DNA of 48,112 nucleotides from Actinomycetes bacterium. GTDB lineage: Bacteria; Actinomycetota; Acidimicrobiia; Acidimicrobiales; Acidimicrobiaceae. The stretch covers positions 1 to 48,112 of the forward strand of contig JAJYNL010000031.1 in NCBI GenBank assembly GCA_021786375.1. The letters are read 5' to 3'. Shown one piece after another: positions 1 through 8,834 of this stretch. The notes under the pieces are model-generated. The model saw only the letters and a list, made by a program, of their open reading frames with translations. It made no database searches and was not told the origin of the DNA. Numbering within the stretch: position 1 is the first letter of the stretch; the number at the start of each line of letters is the position of its first letter. A program made the translations under genes and the position numbers.

Positions 1-148
1 CTCGTCCAGGTCCTGGTTCGCCTCCATGGTCGCTGCTTCATCGGCGAGCAGGTCGTCAATGGTCCGATCGAACAGCGCCACCAGGATCGCCGACTTGCTC
101 TCGAAGTGGCGATAGATGCCCGAGCCGCAAGGCTCGCACCTACTAGCG
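1..148 (-). pseudogene. TetR/AcrR-type regulator fragment, N-terminus missing and cut by the window edge
   Basis: On the minus strand this stretch encodes GSGIYRHFESKSAILVALF followed by an acidic helix. This is the recognition-helix end of a TetR family DNA-binding domain, where the family usually shows a (G)xxYxHFxSKxxLL pattern. The residues just upstream (LASRCEPC) do not look like the first half of a TetR HTH, and the frame meets a TGA about 30 bases further upstream with no start codon. The gene therefore looks 5'-truncated or scrambled. Its C-terminal part lies outside the window, so whether the rest is intact cannot be seen. The family call rests on one motif. Confidence 0.55.
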
Positions 149-302
149 AGGCAACCTACGAAAGCTCCTCATCATCTCAGGCCTGCTGGATCACGCCGAC
201 GGCCTTCTCCTGGACGAGCACACCGCCGCTTTGGATCCGCCCATGGTCAAACTCTCCCGGTGCGCATCGACGAAGCTCGTGGGCTGAGAAAGACGATCTT
301 GT

Positions 303-1076
303 TCACCTCGACCGGAAGGCGTCCATCCAGCTGTCAAAATCCTTTGCGACGATCCTCTCGCCCGTCAGGCCCTCCGCCTCGGCGGAGGCGAGGAATACGG
401 CGGGAGGGCCCATCACCGATGGTGGCAGGAGTGCGCCGCGAGCCTCCTCGGGGAGTTCGTCAGGGATCATGCCTGTTGCTGTCGCTCCGCCGGGGAGAAG
501 CATGTTTACCGTGACTCCGAAAGGACGGAGGTCCTCGGTCATGATCAGGCTAAGGGACTCTGCGCCGGCCCTGGATGGACCATAGGGCACGAACCCTCGC
601 CTCTTCATCGTCTCATGGTTCATCGTGACGTTGACGAAACGGCCCCGGCCCTGGTCGACGAAGTAAGGGCCGAACGCCCGGGCCACCAGGAAATAACCCA
701 CCAAATTCGTATTGATGACGTTCGTGAACCCGTCGACCGGCACCTCGTAGAAAGGCTTCGGCTCCAAGAAAAAGCGGGGGTTCACCGTGCGCATTCCGAT
801 TCCGGCATTGTTGAAGACGATGTCCACGCCCCCTAGGACTTCGATCATCCTATCGGCTGCGGTTCGTACCGTTTCTTCATCCCGTACATCTATGGGAAGG
901 GCCACGGCATGCAGACCGCGGCATCGCCTTTGGTCAACTGCGGCCTCCAAGCGCTCTCCGGGCCTGCTCGCAAACGCTACGCGGGCGCCGGCCTCGAGGA
1001 GTGCATCCGCCATCGCCTCGCCAAGTCCACTGGTTGCACCCGTCACCACCGCCCTAACTCCATCGATAGATTGCAT
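303..1076 (-). CDS. SDR-family NAD(P)-dependent oxidoreductase with altered catalytic motif
   Basis: The 257-residue protein is the usual length for a classical short-chain dehydrogenase/reductase. The Rossmann glycine motif TGATSGLG is at residues 13-20 and NNAG follows in beta-4. The expected YxxxK reads YGPSR (about residue 167), so the catalytic lysine is an arginine. The preceding catalytic serine position reads VNVTMN, with no serine. The fold and cofactor site look sound, but classical SDR chemistry may be weakened or changed. The substrate cannot be told. The ATG start has no clear Shine-Dalgarno sequence. It stands between a broken TetR gene and a small membrane protein. Confidence 0.85.
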   Translation of the reverse strand: MQSIDGVRAVVTGATSGLGEAMADALLEAGARVAFASRPGERLEAAVDQRRCRGLHAVALPIDVRDEETVRTAADRMIEVLGGVDIVFNNAGIGMRTVNPRFFLEPKPFYEVPVDGFTNVINTNLVGYFLVARAFGPYFVDQGRGRFVNVTMNHETMKRRGFVPYGPSRAGAESLSLIMTEDLRPFGVTVNMLLPGGATATGMIPDELPEEARGALLPPSVMGPPAVFLASAEAEGLTGERIVAKDFDSWMDAFRSR

Positions 1077-1271
1077 GGTCCGATGGTATCCGGCAAGTGG
1101 GCGCTCCTATGGGCAAGCACGCCTCAACAGTGATGCCTTGTTGGCCGGCGCGGATGCCGGACTACCATCGGACCCAAAGAGCAACTTCCGCATCCGCGAT
1201 TTGGGAAAGAGGGCATCCGGCCCGTTTGTGCCCATCCTCGCGCGGGAGCGGACATTGATCCAGGAGGCAGC

Positions 1272-1673
1272 ATGAAGATCCCTTGGCGTGAACTTCCGGC
1301 CCGGGCGGCAATCGGCGCCCATTTTCTTCACTCGGGCCTGGGAAAATGGGATGCGACCGAAGAACGGGCGCAAGGCCTGCACGCGATGGCGACCGGTGCG
1401 TACCCATTTCTGGGACAGCTATCTGCGGAGCAATTCACCAAGGCGCTATCCGCGGCCGAGATCGGCATAGGCGCCGCGCTGCTATTGCCGTTTGTTCGCA
1501 ATCGCCTCGCGGGGGCGGCCCTATCCGGGTTCGCAGCGGGTCTGGTGGGGATGTACCTGCGCACCCCAACACTCCACAAGCCGGGCAGCTTCTGGCCGAC
1601 CCCGGCTGGAATCGCAATTGCCAAGGACGTCTGGCTCCTCGGCACAGGGGTCACGCTGATGTGCGAAAAATGA
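1272..1673 (+). CDS. Small DoxX-like integral membrane protein
   Basis: The 133-residue protein has three to four hydrophobic stretches (about residues 12-22, 58-75, 78-98 and 112-128). Early segments read ARAAIGAHFLHSGLGKW and AEIGIGAALLLPFV, a layout seen in small DoxX/YkgB-like membrane proteins. The start is well supported by an AGGAGG-type ribosome-binding site a few bases upstream (caggaggcagc before ATG). No catalytic residues can be assigned and its role is unknown. It lies alone, between the minus-strand SDR and the tRNA-Glu gene. Confidence 0.7.
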   Translation: MKIPWRELPARAAIGAHFLHSGLGKWDATEERAQGLHAMATGAYPFLGQLSAEQFTKALSAAEIGIGAALLLPFVRNRLAGAALSGFAAGLVGMYLRTPTLHKPGSFWPTPAGIAIAKDVWLLGTGVTLMCEK

Positions 1674-1729
1674 CAAGTAGGCGGACCGCGCCCCTCGCCA
1701 TGCGACCGGAAGGATTATCGATCCTGCCT

Positions 1730-1805
1730 TGGCAGCCCCAACGGGGTTCGAACCCGTGTCTCCACCTTGAGAGGGTGGTGTCCTAGGCCTCTAGACGATG
1801 GGGCC
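1730..1805 (-). tRNA. tRNA-Glu (anticodon CTC)
   Basis: A 76-base cloverleaf on the minus strand. The acceptor stem GGCCCCA pairs with TGGGGCT. The anticodon stem is CCACC/GGTGG with loop CTCTCAA, giving anticodon CTC. The T arm carries the usual GGTTCGAACCC. The discriminator is G and CCA is encoded. It lies downstream of tRNA-Gln, ydcF-like and gltX on the same strand. Confidence 0.95.
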
Positions 1806-1997
1806 AAGCGGCTTTCGCCGGGAATACCATCATATCGGGCAGGGTTGAAGACGGCGCACGCCTCTCGGGCGATTGCGTAAGACGACATAACCGACCGCCG
1901 CCCGGGAGCGAGCAACATAAGGCCAGCCCCAGCGACCCGGAGTCTATGATCGCCAAGGAGCGCTGACAACAATTCCATCGCGCCTGGCGGAATCAAG

Positions 1998-2069
1998 CTC
2001 GGGGGGAAGGACTCGAACCCTCAATGGCAGGGCCAGAACCTGCTGTGTTGCCGATTACACCACCCCCGA
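1998..2069 (-). tRNA. tRNA-Gln (anticodon CTG)
   Basis: A 72-base cloverleaf on the minus strand. The acceptor TCGGGGG pairs with CCCCCGA. The anticodon stem GCAGG/CCTGC encloses TTCTGGC, giving anticodon CTG. The T arm is GAGGG-TTCGAGT-CCTTC with one G-U pair. The discriminator is G. CCA is not encoded (CTT follows), unlike the neighbouring tRNA-Glu, so the tail would be added after transcription. Confidence 0.94.
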
Positions 2070-2097
2070 AAGAGTACTCCCACTTTAACCGGGCAGC

Positions 2098-2712
2098 TCA
2101 GCTTCCATGCCTGAGGATACTCAGTAATTTGTACCCCACCAGCTTCCCCGCCGACACTGCCAGTGCTTCACGCAGGTAATACCTAAGTAGGGCCTCCCCG
2201 TGTATGGGGGAGGCGGTTACGGGAGAGGAATAGTCGGTGATGCCAAGGCTCTCCGCGATGCCTCGGACCCGGTACTCATGGAATCGGTCCGAGACGAAGA
2301 TGGCACTTGTCAGGTGCATGGAACGCAAAACGTCCGCCACCACGGCCATGGACTGATAGGTGTCGTTGCCGGTGGGAACCGCGATCACGTCGCCGTACGG
2401 TACCCCCTTGCTACGCAAATAGCGGGCCCCCACCTCCGCCTCGTTGTACACGTCGCCCTTCTCCGCACCCCCGGTTGTGATGATCTCCTTGGCAAAGCCC
2501 TCCTTGAAAAGAACCAGCGCATGATCCAGGCGAGCACGAAGAACATCGGAGGGGATCCCGTCATATTCGGCAGCGCCGAGCACTACCTCCGCTCGCACCG
2601 GGCGCGCATAGTTGTGCTGTCCGAAGGAGTAAACCTCAAAAAGGGTGTAAACGAAATATGCCGCCCCGAGCAGGATGACGATCGAGGCGACCCTTAGCAT
2701 GAGCTTGATCAA
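2098..2712 (-). CDS. YdcF/SanA-like DUF218 membrane-anchored protein
   Basis: The 204-residue protein starts with one transmembrane segment (about residues 7-25). A DUF218-type domain follows: VVLGAAEYDG near the start, then ITTGGAEKGD, an acidic helix beginning NEAEVGARYL, GNDTYQSM, and IFVSDRFHEYRV. These match the YdcF/SanA family, whose members are envelope proteins of largely unknown function. It starts about 50 bases after the gltX stop on the same strand and is followed by tRNA-Gln, so it may be co-transcribed with gltX. The precise role is unknown. Confidence 0.85.
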   Translation of the reverse strand: MIKLMLRVASIVILLGAAYFVYTLFEVYSFGQHNYARPVRAEVVLGAAEYDGIPSDVLRARLDHALVLFKEGFAKEIITTGGAEKGDVYNEAEVGARYLRSKGVPYGDVIAVPTGNDTYQSMAVVADVLRSMHLTSAIFVSDRFHEYRVRGIAESLGITDYSSPVTASPIHGEALLRYYLREALAVSAGKLVGYKLLSILRHGS

Positions 2713-2763
2713 GGCTTGGACTCCACATCGGCCCGAATCATTGGCCTTCTCGCCAGCAACCTC

Positions 2764-4149
2764 TTAGCAAAAGTGCGCCAGGCGAGCCAGCACGCTCTCG
2801 CGTCCGATCTCTGCCCACGTCTCGAAGAGCGGGAGGCCGACGCGCGAACCGGTGGTGGCAACCCGGAGAGGGGCCTGGATCTTGCGAAGTGCCATGCCAC
2901 ACTCCTCCGCGTACCTGCGCACAACCACCTCCAGAAGGGCGGGCTCGAAAACCTCCACCTCCTCGAGCAACTTACGGACCTCGCTGAGCGTCTGGACCCC
3001 TGCCGGGTTCGAGGCGATCTCCTTCTCGACATCGGCCTCGACCAGTGAGAGCTCGCGCTCGAAAACCGGCCTCACCAGAACGGAAACCTCCGACAGTACC
3101 GCGACTCTCTCCTTTACCAGCGGCGCAAGACGCAGATACGCCGCCACCTGCTCCGCTTCTCCTGTCCACCAGGCATTGCGCCCGAGGAACGGGAGGCTCG
3201 CAGCCACGAAGTCCTCCTCCGACAGCGCGCGTATGTAGACCCCGTTGAAGTGCGCCATCTTTTTCTCGTCGAAGAACGACGGCGAGTGCCCCACGGCGCC
3301 TATGTCGAACGCCGCCGTCATCTCCTCGATCGTCATGAACTCGCGCCCGTCTTTGGGGCTCCAGCCCAGCAAAGCGAGATAGTTGATCATGGCCGGAGCC
3401 AGATAACCCATGTTGCGGTAATCCTCCACCGCCACGCGATCGCGCCGTTTGGACAGCTTCTGGCGCTTCTCGTTGACAAGGACCGGCACATGTCCGAAGG
3501 AAGGCAACTCCGCTCCAAGAGCCCTGAAAACCAGTATCGACTTGGGCGTATTTGGCAGATGCTCCTCCGCCCTGACCACATGGGTTATACCCATGTCGAT
3601 ATCGTCGACCACATTGGCCAAAACGAAAAGAGGCGCACCGTTTCCCTTGATGAGCACGAAATCCTCGATGTTATCGTGATCCACGGTGACTTCCCCGCGA
3701 ACCAGGTCCACGAAAGTCGTCGCGCCGGGCAGCGGGACTCTGAAGCGAAGTGCGCCTCCCGATTCCGGCCCCAGGCCGCGATCTCGGCAGTAACGGTCGT
3801 AGCCCGCCTTGCCGCCGGAAGCCTTGACGCGCGCGTCTATCTCCTCGCGGGTGCAGTCGCAGTAATACGCTGCGCCGGACTCGTACAGCTGCGAGGCGGC
3901 CTGAGCGTAGAGGCCCATACGTTCACTCTGGCGAAACGGACCTTCGTCCCAGGTCACGCCCAGCCAGCTCAAAGCGTCGAGGATTCCGTCGACCCACTCT
4001 TCACGATTCCGCTCCGCGTCGGTATCCTCTATGCGCAGGACGAACTTACCCCCCGCCTTGCGGGCCATCATCCAGTTGTAGAAGGCAGTCCGCGCCCCGC
4101 CTACGTGGAAGTAGCCGGTCGGCGACGGAGCGAAACGTACTTTCATCAT
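2764..4149 (-). CDS. gltX: Glutamyl-tRNA synthetase
   Basis: The 461-residue class I aminoacyl-tRNA synthetase attaches glutamate to tRNA-Glu. The HIGH-type motif is PTGYFHVGGAR (residues 10-20) and the KMSKS-type motif is KLSKRR (231-236). RIEDTD (39-44) is the GluRS/GlnRS signature. A CDC at 98-100 plus C121 could bind zinc. The start may be either of two adjacent ATG codons (4149 or 4146), preceded by a purine-rich AAGAAGAG. tRNA-Gln and tRNA-Glu follow on the same strand. No glutaminyl-tRNA synthetase is seen in the window, so this may be a non-discriminating GluRS that also charges tRNA-Gln for the GatCAB route. That is inference; gatCAB is not visible here. Confidence 0.97.
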   Translation of the reverse strand: MMKVRFAPSPTGYFHVGGARTAFYNWMMARKAGGKFVLRIEDTDAERNREEWVDGILDALSWLGVTWDEGPFRQSERMGLYAQAASQLYESGAAYYCDCTREEIDARVKASGGKAGYDRYCRDRGLGPESGGALRFRVPLPGATTFVDLVRGEVTVDHDNIEDFVLIKGNGAPLFVLANVVDDIDMGITHVVRAEEHLPNTPKSILVFRALGAELPSFGHVPVLVNEKRQKLSKRRDRVAVEDYRNMGYLAPAMINYLALLGWSPKDGREFMTIEEMTAAFDIGAVGHSPSFFDEKKMAHFNGVYIRALSEEDFVAASLPFLGRNAWWTGEAEQVAAYLRLAPLVKERVAVLSEVSVLVRPVFERELSLVEADVEKEIASNPAGVQTLSEVRKLLEEVEVFEPALLEVVVRRYAEECGMALRKIQAPLRVATTGSRVGLPLFETWAEIGRESVLARLAHFC

Positions 4150-4392
4150 TGCTCTTCTTCACTCTCGGCGTGATCCCCGGTGCACACGTGCAGCCACCGG
4201 AGGAGAATCCAAGGATCCACTCCAGCCTATTTGTCGCCGCCGCCATTGCCCCAAGTCGGCGGCTTCTCTCGCCTAGCCGCACAACCCGCCTAAAATGGCC
4301 TGGTCGGCGTGGATCATTCTCACGCCACCCCTTGTTGGCCAATCCTGTTATGGGCATGGCCATAACTCATAAAAAGCGCTCGGGAGGTTTGC

Positions 4393-6750
4393 ATGGCTGG
4401 TTCGATACTCGGTACGCGCGTGACCAGGGTCGAAGATCCGCAGCTCCTGCGAGGACGCGCGACCTACGTTGACAACCTCGAGCACCCTGGCGCCCTTCGC
4501 TGTCACTTCGTGCGGTCCACCATGGCACATGCCCGGATTTCGGCGGTCGGCGTCGAGGCGGCTAAGGCGATTCCGGGCGTCCACTCGATCTGGCTCGCGG
4601 ACGACCTGGGGCTCGACGACTACGTTCCCGCCTTTCCGCTTAACCCCAAACTGCTCCGCTCCGCACTTGCCAGCGGGCGCGTCAGGTTCGTCGGCGAGCC
4701 GGTCGCTCTTATCGTGGCGGAATCGCGCGAAATCGCCGAAGACGCTGCGGAAGCGGTCGTAATCGAATACGAGGAACTCGACCCGGTCGTGGACATGGAA
4801 AAAGCCCTCGCGGCGGGCGCTCCAGTTATCGACGAGCAAATCGAGCGGAACCTGGTGGGATCGACCGTCGCGGGCAACGACCATGATCCTCTCGCGGATG
4901 CAGAGGTGACGGTTGCCGGGCGTTTCGTCAATCAGCGGATGGCAGTGGTGCCGATGGAGACCAACTCCATCGCGGCATATCCCTCCAAGGACGGCGAGCC
5001 AATGCTGGTCTACGTCTCAACGCAGATGCCCCACCTCTTCCACAACAAGCTGGCTAAAGAGCTCGGGCTCCCCAAGGAGGAGATCCGCGTAATCTCCCCC
5101 AACGTCGGCGGGGGATTCGGCGGCAAAGCCGGCCTGGCGGCCGAGTACTTGGCGGTGGCCCGCGCGGCACAGCTCTCCGGGTCCGCCCTGCGCTGGGTGG
5201 AGACGCGAGAGGAGAACCTCGTCTCGATGCAGGGTCGAGGCCAGGTCCAATACGTCGAGCTTGGCATGACCCGCGATGGACGCTTCACCGGGATGCGCTG
5301 CCGGATGATCGGCGACGCGGGAGCGCAAGGAGGGTTCGGCGGCGGCCTCGTGCTCGGTTCGACGAAGTCCATGGCCCAAGGCGTCTACAGCATCCCCAAG
5401 ATCTCCTTCCTTGCCGCAGCGGCCTCCACAACCACCGCCCCGGTGGGGGCCCTGCGCGGCGCAGGCAGGCCTGAGGCGGCGTCCTTCCTCGAGCGCATCG
5501 TCGACATGGCGGCCGCGAAGCTCGGCATTGATCCCGCCGAGCTGCGCTTCCGCAACATGATCGCGAGAGAAAGCTTCCCGTACCACACCCTCATGGGACC
5601 AACCTACGATTCAGGGGACTACCAGAGCCCTCTGCGCAAGGTACTCGAGATCGCCGGATACGAAGAGCTGCGGCAGGAGCAGGCGAGACGCCGCAAAGAG
5701 GGTGACCCCATCGCCCTTGGCATCGGCATCTCCTGCTACGTGGAGGTAACCGCCGGTGGGGGTGGCTCCGAGTTCGGCGCGGTTGAGATAACTCCCGAAG
5801 GTGGCGCGGTCATCAGGGTCGGCACCTCGGGCCACGGGCAGGGCCACCAAACAACTTTTTCGATGCTCGTGTCCGACACTCTGAAGATTCCAATGGACAA
5901 GATCGAATTCATCCAGTCCGACACCAAAGAGGTCCCCAGAGGCGGCGGAACCGGTGGGTCGCGCTCACTTCAACTGGGCGGGACCGCAGTTGCCCAAGCT
6001 GCCAAGGAGGTCCTCGCCATTGCGCGCAAGGTGGCAGCCAATCATTTCGAGGCCAATCCAGACGACATCGTGGTCTCCGAGGTAGGGAGTCTGCATGTCG
6101 CGGGCTCCCCTTCGATCTCCCTGAGTTGGAGCGAGCTGCGAAACGAGGCCGAGAGGCAGGGCGAGGAGCTGGCCTATCAGGGAGACTTCAAGCAAGGCGG
6201 GGCAACCTTTCCATTCGGCGCGCACCTGTCCGTGGTCGAGGTCGATACGGAGACCGGCCGAGTGCGAGCACTTCGCCATATTGCCGTGGACGACTGCGGC
6301 AGAGTCCTAAACCCGTTGGTGGTCGAGGGACAGCAGCACGGGGGCATTGCCCAAGGGATCGCACAGGCGCTCTACGAGGAGATGTCCTTCGACGAATGGG
6401 GCACCCCACGCAATCTGAGCCTTGCCGAGTACCTGGTGCCCTCTGCGGCCGAACTGCCCTCATTCGAAACCGCGAATACCGAGACGCCATCGCCACTTAA
6501 CCCGCTCGGGGCCAAGGGGATCGGCGAATCGGCGACGGTCGGCTCCACGCCTGCGGTGCAAAACGCCATAGTCGACGCCCTTGCGCACCTTGGCGTACGC
6601 CACATCGACATGCCCGCGACACCAGAGCGAGTGTGGCGAGCAATACAGGAGGGGGGCGACGCCGTCACATGGCGAGAACCTCCGGAAATCTTCAGCGACA
6701 TCCTGGCCAACGCCGCAACCGCCGAAGCCGCCGAAGAGATCGACATCTGA
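4393..6750 (+). CDS. Xanthine dehydrogenase/CoxL-family molybdopterin-binding subunit
   Basis: The 785-residue protein is full length for the molybdenum-cofactor subunit of molybdenum hydroxylases. It has the N-terminal a/b hammerhead (RVEDPQLLRGRATYVDN), the molybdopterin loop GGGFGGKAG (239-247) and ALRGAGRPEA near 354. It also has a C-terminal GAKGIGESAT carrying the catalytic Glu near residue 712. The loop is the RGAGR type, not the CSFR signature of true form I CO dehydrogenase, so the substrate is probably an aldehyde, purine or other heterocycle. A GGAGG ribosome-binding site precedes the ATG. No FAD subunit (CoxM) or 2Fe-2S subunit (CoxS) adjoins it; the neighbours on both sides are on the other strand. 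Confidence 0.93.
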   Translation: MAGSILGTRVTRVEDPQLLRGRATYVDNLEHPGALRCHFVRSTMAHARISAVGVEAAKAIPGVHSIWLADDLGLDDYVPAFPLNPKLLRSALASGRVRFVGEPVALIVAESREIAEDAAEAVVIEYEELDPVVDMEKALAAGAPVIDEQIERNLVGSTVAGNDHDPLADAEVTVAGRFVNQRMAVVPMETNSIAAYPSKDGEPMLVYVSTQMPHLFHNKLAKELGLPKEEIRVISPNVGGGFGGKAGLAAEYLAVARAAQLSGSALRWVETREENLVSMQGRGQVQYVELGMTRDGRFTGMRCRMIGDAGAQGGFGGGLVLGSTKSMAQGVYSIPKISFLAAAASTTTAPVGALRGAGRPEAASFLERIVDMAAAKLGIDPAELRFRNMIARESFPYHTLMGPTYDSGDYQSPLRKVLEIAGYEELRQEQARRRKEGDPIALGIGISCYVEVTAGGGGSEFGAVEITPEGGAVIRVGTSGHGQGHQTTFSMLVSDTLKIPMDKIEFIQSDTKEVPRGGGTGGSRSLQLGGTAVAQAAKEVLAIARKVAANHFEANPDDIVVSEVGSLHVAGSPSISLSWSELRNEAERQGEELAYQGDFKQGGATFPFGAHLSVVEVDTETGRVRALRHIAVDDCGRVLNPLVVEGQQHGGIAQGIAQALYEEMSFDEWGTPRNLSLAEYLVPSAAELPSFETANTETPSPLNPLGAKGIGESATVGSTPAVQNAIVDALAHLGVRHIDMPATPERVWRAIQEGGDAVTWREPPEIFSDILANAATAEAAEEIDI

Positions 6751-6794
6751 TGACTGCGCCGCCCCTGGGGGCGGCGCAGTGCTAGGTGGGCTGG

Positions 6795-7655
6795 TTACCG
6801 CGGCTTGTATTCGTAGAAGCCACGACCGGACTTGCGGCCCAACAGACCCGCTTCCACCATGCGCAGCAAGAGCGGTGGCGGAGCATAAAGCGGCTCCTTG
6901 AATTCCTGGTAGAGGGATTCGGCCACGGCCATCGTGGTATCGAGCCCGATGAGGTCGCACAGGGCCAAGGGCCCCATGGGATGCGCGCAACCCTCGACCA
7001 TACCGGTGTCGATATCCTCGGCAGAGGCGAAGCCCGATTCCATCATTCGGATCGCCGAGAGGATGTAGGGGATCAAGAGTGCATTCACAATGAAACCCGC
7101 CCGGTCCTTGGAGTGAACGACGTGCTTGGAAAGTCCCTTCGATGCAAACTCCTCGGCGCGAATCCGCACCTCCTCGGATGTCAGAAGGGAACGCACCAGC
7201 TCCACCAGAGGCAGAACAGGGACGGGATTGAAGAAGTGGATCCCGATCACCTGCTCCGGGCGCTTTGTCGCCACTCCCAGCTTCATGATGGGAATCGAGC
7301 TGGTATTCGAGGCAAGGATCGCCGACTCGGACTCCACCACCTGGTCCAAGCGGGTGAAAACGTCCGCCTTGGCGGCCTCGTTCTCCACGATTGCCTCCAC
7401 GACAAGCTCACGGTCGAAGTGCGCAGCGATATCGGTTTCGTAACGGATACGCGACAGGGCCCCTTCGAGCTCATCCTCGGTGAGCTTCGAAGCTTTCAGC
7501 GCCCTGGCAAGAGACGACTCAATCCGTGCCCGCCCGCGACTGAGGGCTTCGGCGTCGGCCTCGGTAACCACAACGTCAATGCCTTTTCGCGCGGCGACCT
7601 CGGCGATGCCCGCTCCCATGAGGCCACAGCCGACCACTCCTACTCGATCAATCAC
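6795..7655 (-). CDS. 3-hydroxybutyryl-CoA (3-hydroxyacyl-CoA) dehydrogenase
   Basis: The 286-residue protein has the length of stand-alone 3-hydroxybutyryl-CoA dehydrogenases. It oxidises 3-hydroxyacyl-CoA to 3-ketoacyl-CoA with NAD(P), or runs in reverse. The dinucleotide motif VGVVGCGLMGAGIAEVA is at residues 5-21. The catalytic histidine lies in GIHFFNPVP, and the C-terminal domain shows KDRAGFIVNALLIPY. It begins about 36 bases after the acyl-CoA dehydrogenase stop on the same strand. The two are probably one transcript for successive steps of short-chain fatty acid oxidation, butyrate metabolism or amino-acid breakdown. Confidence 0.94.
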   Translation of the reverse strand: MIDRVGVVGCGLMGAGIAEVAARKGIDVVVTEADAEALSRGRARIESSLARALKASKLTEDELEGALSRIRYETDIAAHFDRELVVEAIVENEAAKADVFTRLDQVVESESAILASNTSSIPIMKLGVATKRPEQVIGIHFFNPVPVLPLVELVRSLLTSEEVRIRAEEFASKGLSKHVVHSKDRAGFIVNALLIPYILSAIRMMESGFASAEDIDTGMVEGCAHPMGPLALCDLIGLDTTMAVAESLYQEFKEPLYAPPPLLLRMVEAGLLGRKSGRGFYEYKPR

Positions 7656-7691
7656 TTTCTCTTCCTTCTATCCAGATGCAGCCCGGCTTGT

Positions 7692-8834
7692 TCAGCCGAT
7701 GACGCGCTTGGCTATGACCAACCTCTGAACCTGGTTAGTACCCTCGTAAATCTGAGTGATCTTCGCGTCACGCATCATCCGCTCCAACGGGAAATCCTTG
7801 CTGTACCCGTAGCCGCCCAGCAGCTGCAGAGCGTCGATCGTCACAGACATGGCCACGTCGGAAGCGAACATCTTGGCGCTGGCTCCAATTCGGGAAAGGT
7901 CGCCTTCTGGATCGTCGTCGACCAACGAGCAAGCCCTATAGACGAGACCTCGCGCAGCCTCGATCTTCGCCGACATCTCCGCCACCATGAACTGCAGGCC
8001 CTGGAAATCCGCGATCGGGTGCCCAAACGCCTTGCGCTCGCGCATGTACCCAACGGCATAATCGAGAGCGCCTTGGGCGATTCCGACGGCCTGGGCACCG
8101 ATGGTCGGACGAGAGCGATCGAGTGTTCCCATCGCGATGTAGAAGCCCTGTCCCTCTTCGCCGATCAGGTTCTCCTTAGGAACCCGCACGTCTTGGAGCA
8201 GTATCTCTCCGGTCGGGGAGCCTTTAATGCCGAGCTTCTCCTCGAGTTTGGTGACCTTCACACCCCAGTCGGCCTCGACCACAAACGCGCTGATGCCGCG
8301 GTGCCCTGCTGAAGGGTCCGTCTTTGCAAAAACCGTGTAGGTGTCGGAAATCCCCGCGTTCGTTATCCAGTACTTGGTGCCGTTCAGGACATAGTGGTCG
8401 CCGTCGCGCACCGCGGTCGCCTTCATTGCGGCCACATCGCTGCCGGCGTCAGCCTCCGAAAGTGCGTAAGAAGCCTGCGCCTGCCCGGCGGCCACCCTCG
8501 GAAGGTACTTCTGCTTCAGATACTCCGATCCCCAGTAGATGATCGGAATCGTCCCCAGCTTGGATATCAGCATCATGAGCGAGGTGGAGGCGCAGACCCG
8601 CGCCAGCTCCTCGGCCATGATCGCCTGGGTTACATAGTCTGCTCCAGCGCCTCCATATGCGACAGGCTGGCCGAGTGCCGGGAGCTCCATGGCCACGCAG
8701 TCCTTGAAGTTCTCCCAGGAGAACTTGGCCTCTCGATCCACCTCGGCCGCGCGAGGCGCGATCTTGTTCTCGGCAAAGTCGCGCAATACGTCGCGGAACT
8801 GCCGATGCTCTTCGGTGAGTTGAAAAGTAGTCAC
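7692..8834 (-). CDS. Acyl-CoA dehydrogenase (short-chain/butyryl type)
   Basis: From the GTG at 8834 this is a 380-residue FAD enzyme that introduces the alpha-beta double bond into acyl-CoA. Seen are the FAD-binding YALSEADAGSDVAAMKA, KYWITNAG, LGIKGSPTGEI and the C-terminal QIYEGTNQVQR carrying the usual catalytic Glu. The GTG has GGTGGGAAG upstream at suitable spacing. An alternative TTG at 8870 would add 12 residues and has no ribosome-binding site. Length from the GTG fits the family (about 380). Upstream partner of the 3-hydroxyacyl-CoA dehydrogenase; both form a minus-strand pair. Confidence 0.93.
   Translation of the reverse strand: MTTFQLTEEHRQFRDVLRDFAENKIAPRAAEVDREAKFSWENFKDCVAMELPALGQPVAYGGAGADYVTQAIMAEELARVCASTSLMMLISKLGTIPIIYWGSEYLKQKYLPRVAAGQAQASYALSEADAGSDVAAMKATAVRDGDHYVLNGTKYWITNAGISDTYTVFAKTDPSAGHRGISAFVVEADWGVKVTKLEEKLGIKGSPTGEILLQDVRVPKENLIGEEGQGFYIAMGTLDRSRPTIGAQAVGIAQGALDYAVGYMRERKAFGHPIADFQGLQFMVAEMSAKIEAARGLVYRACSLVDDDPEGDLSRIGASAKMFASDVAMSVTIDALQLLGGYGYSKDFPLERMMRDAKITQIYEGTNQVQRLVIAKRVIG

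Noticed and set aside
106-585. 159-residue plus-strand ORF over the TetR fragment and the SDR end
   Set aside because: It is antisense to the SDR gene, has biased Ser/Pro/Arg composition and no ribosome-binding site.
4393-6750. Form I carbon monoxide dehydrogenase (coxL)
   Set aside because: The active-site loop is RGAGR, not the CSFR signature, and coxM/coxS are missing.
6786-8312. 508-residue plus-strand ORF
   Set aside because: Shadow of the 3-hydroxyacyl-CoA dehydrogenase and acyl-CoA dehydrogenase genes on the minus strand; His/Arg-rich with no domain.
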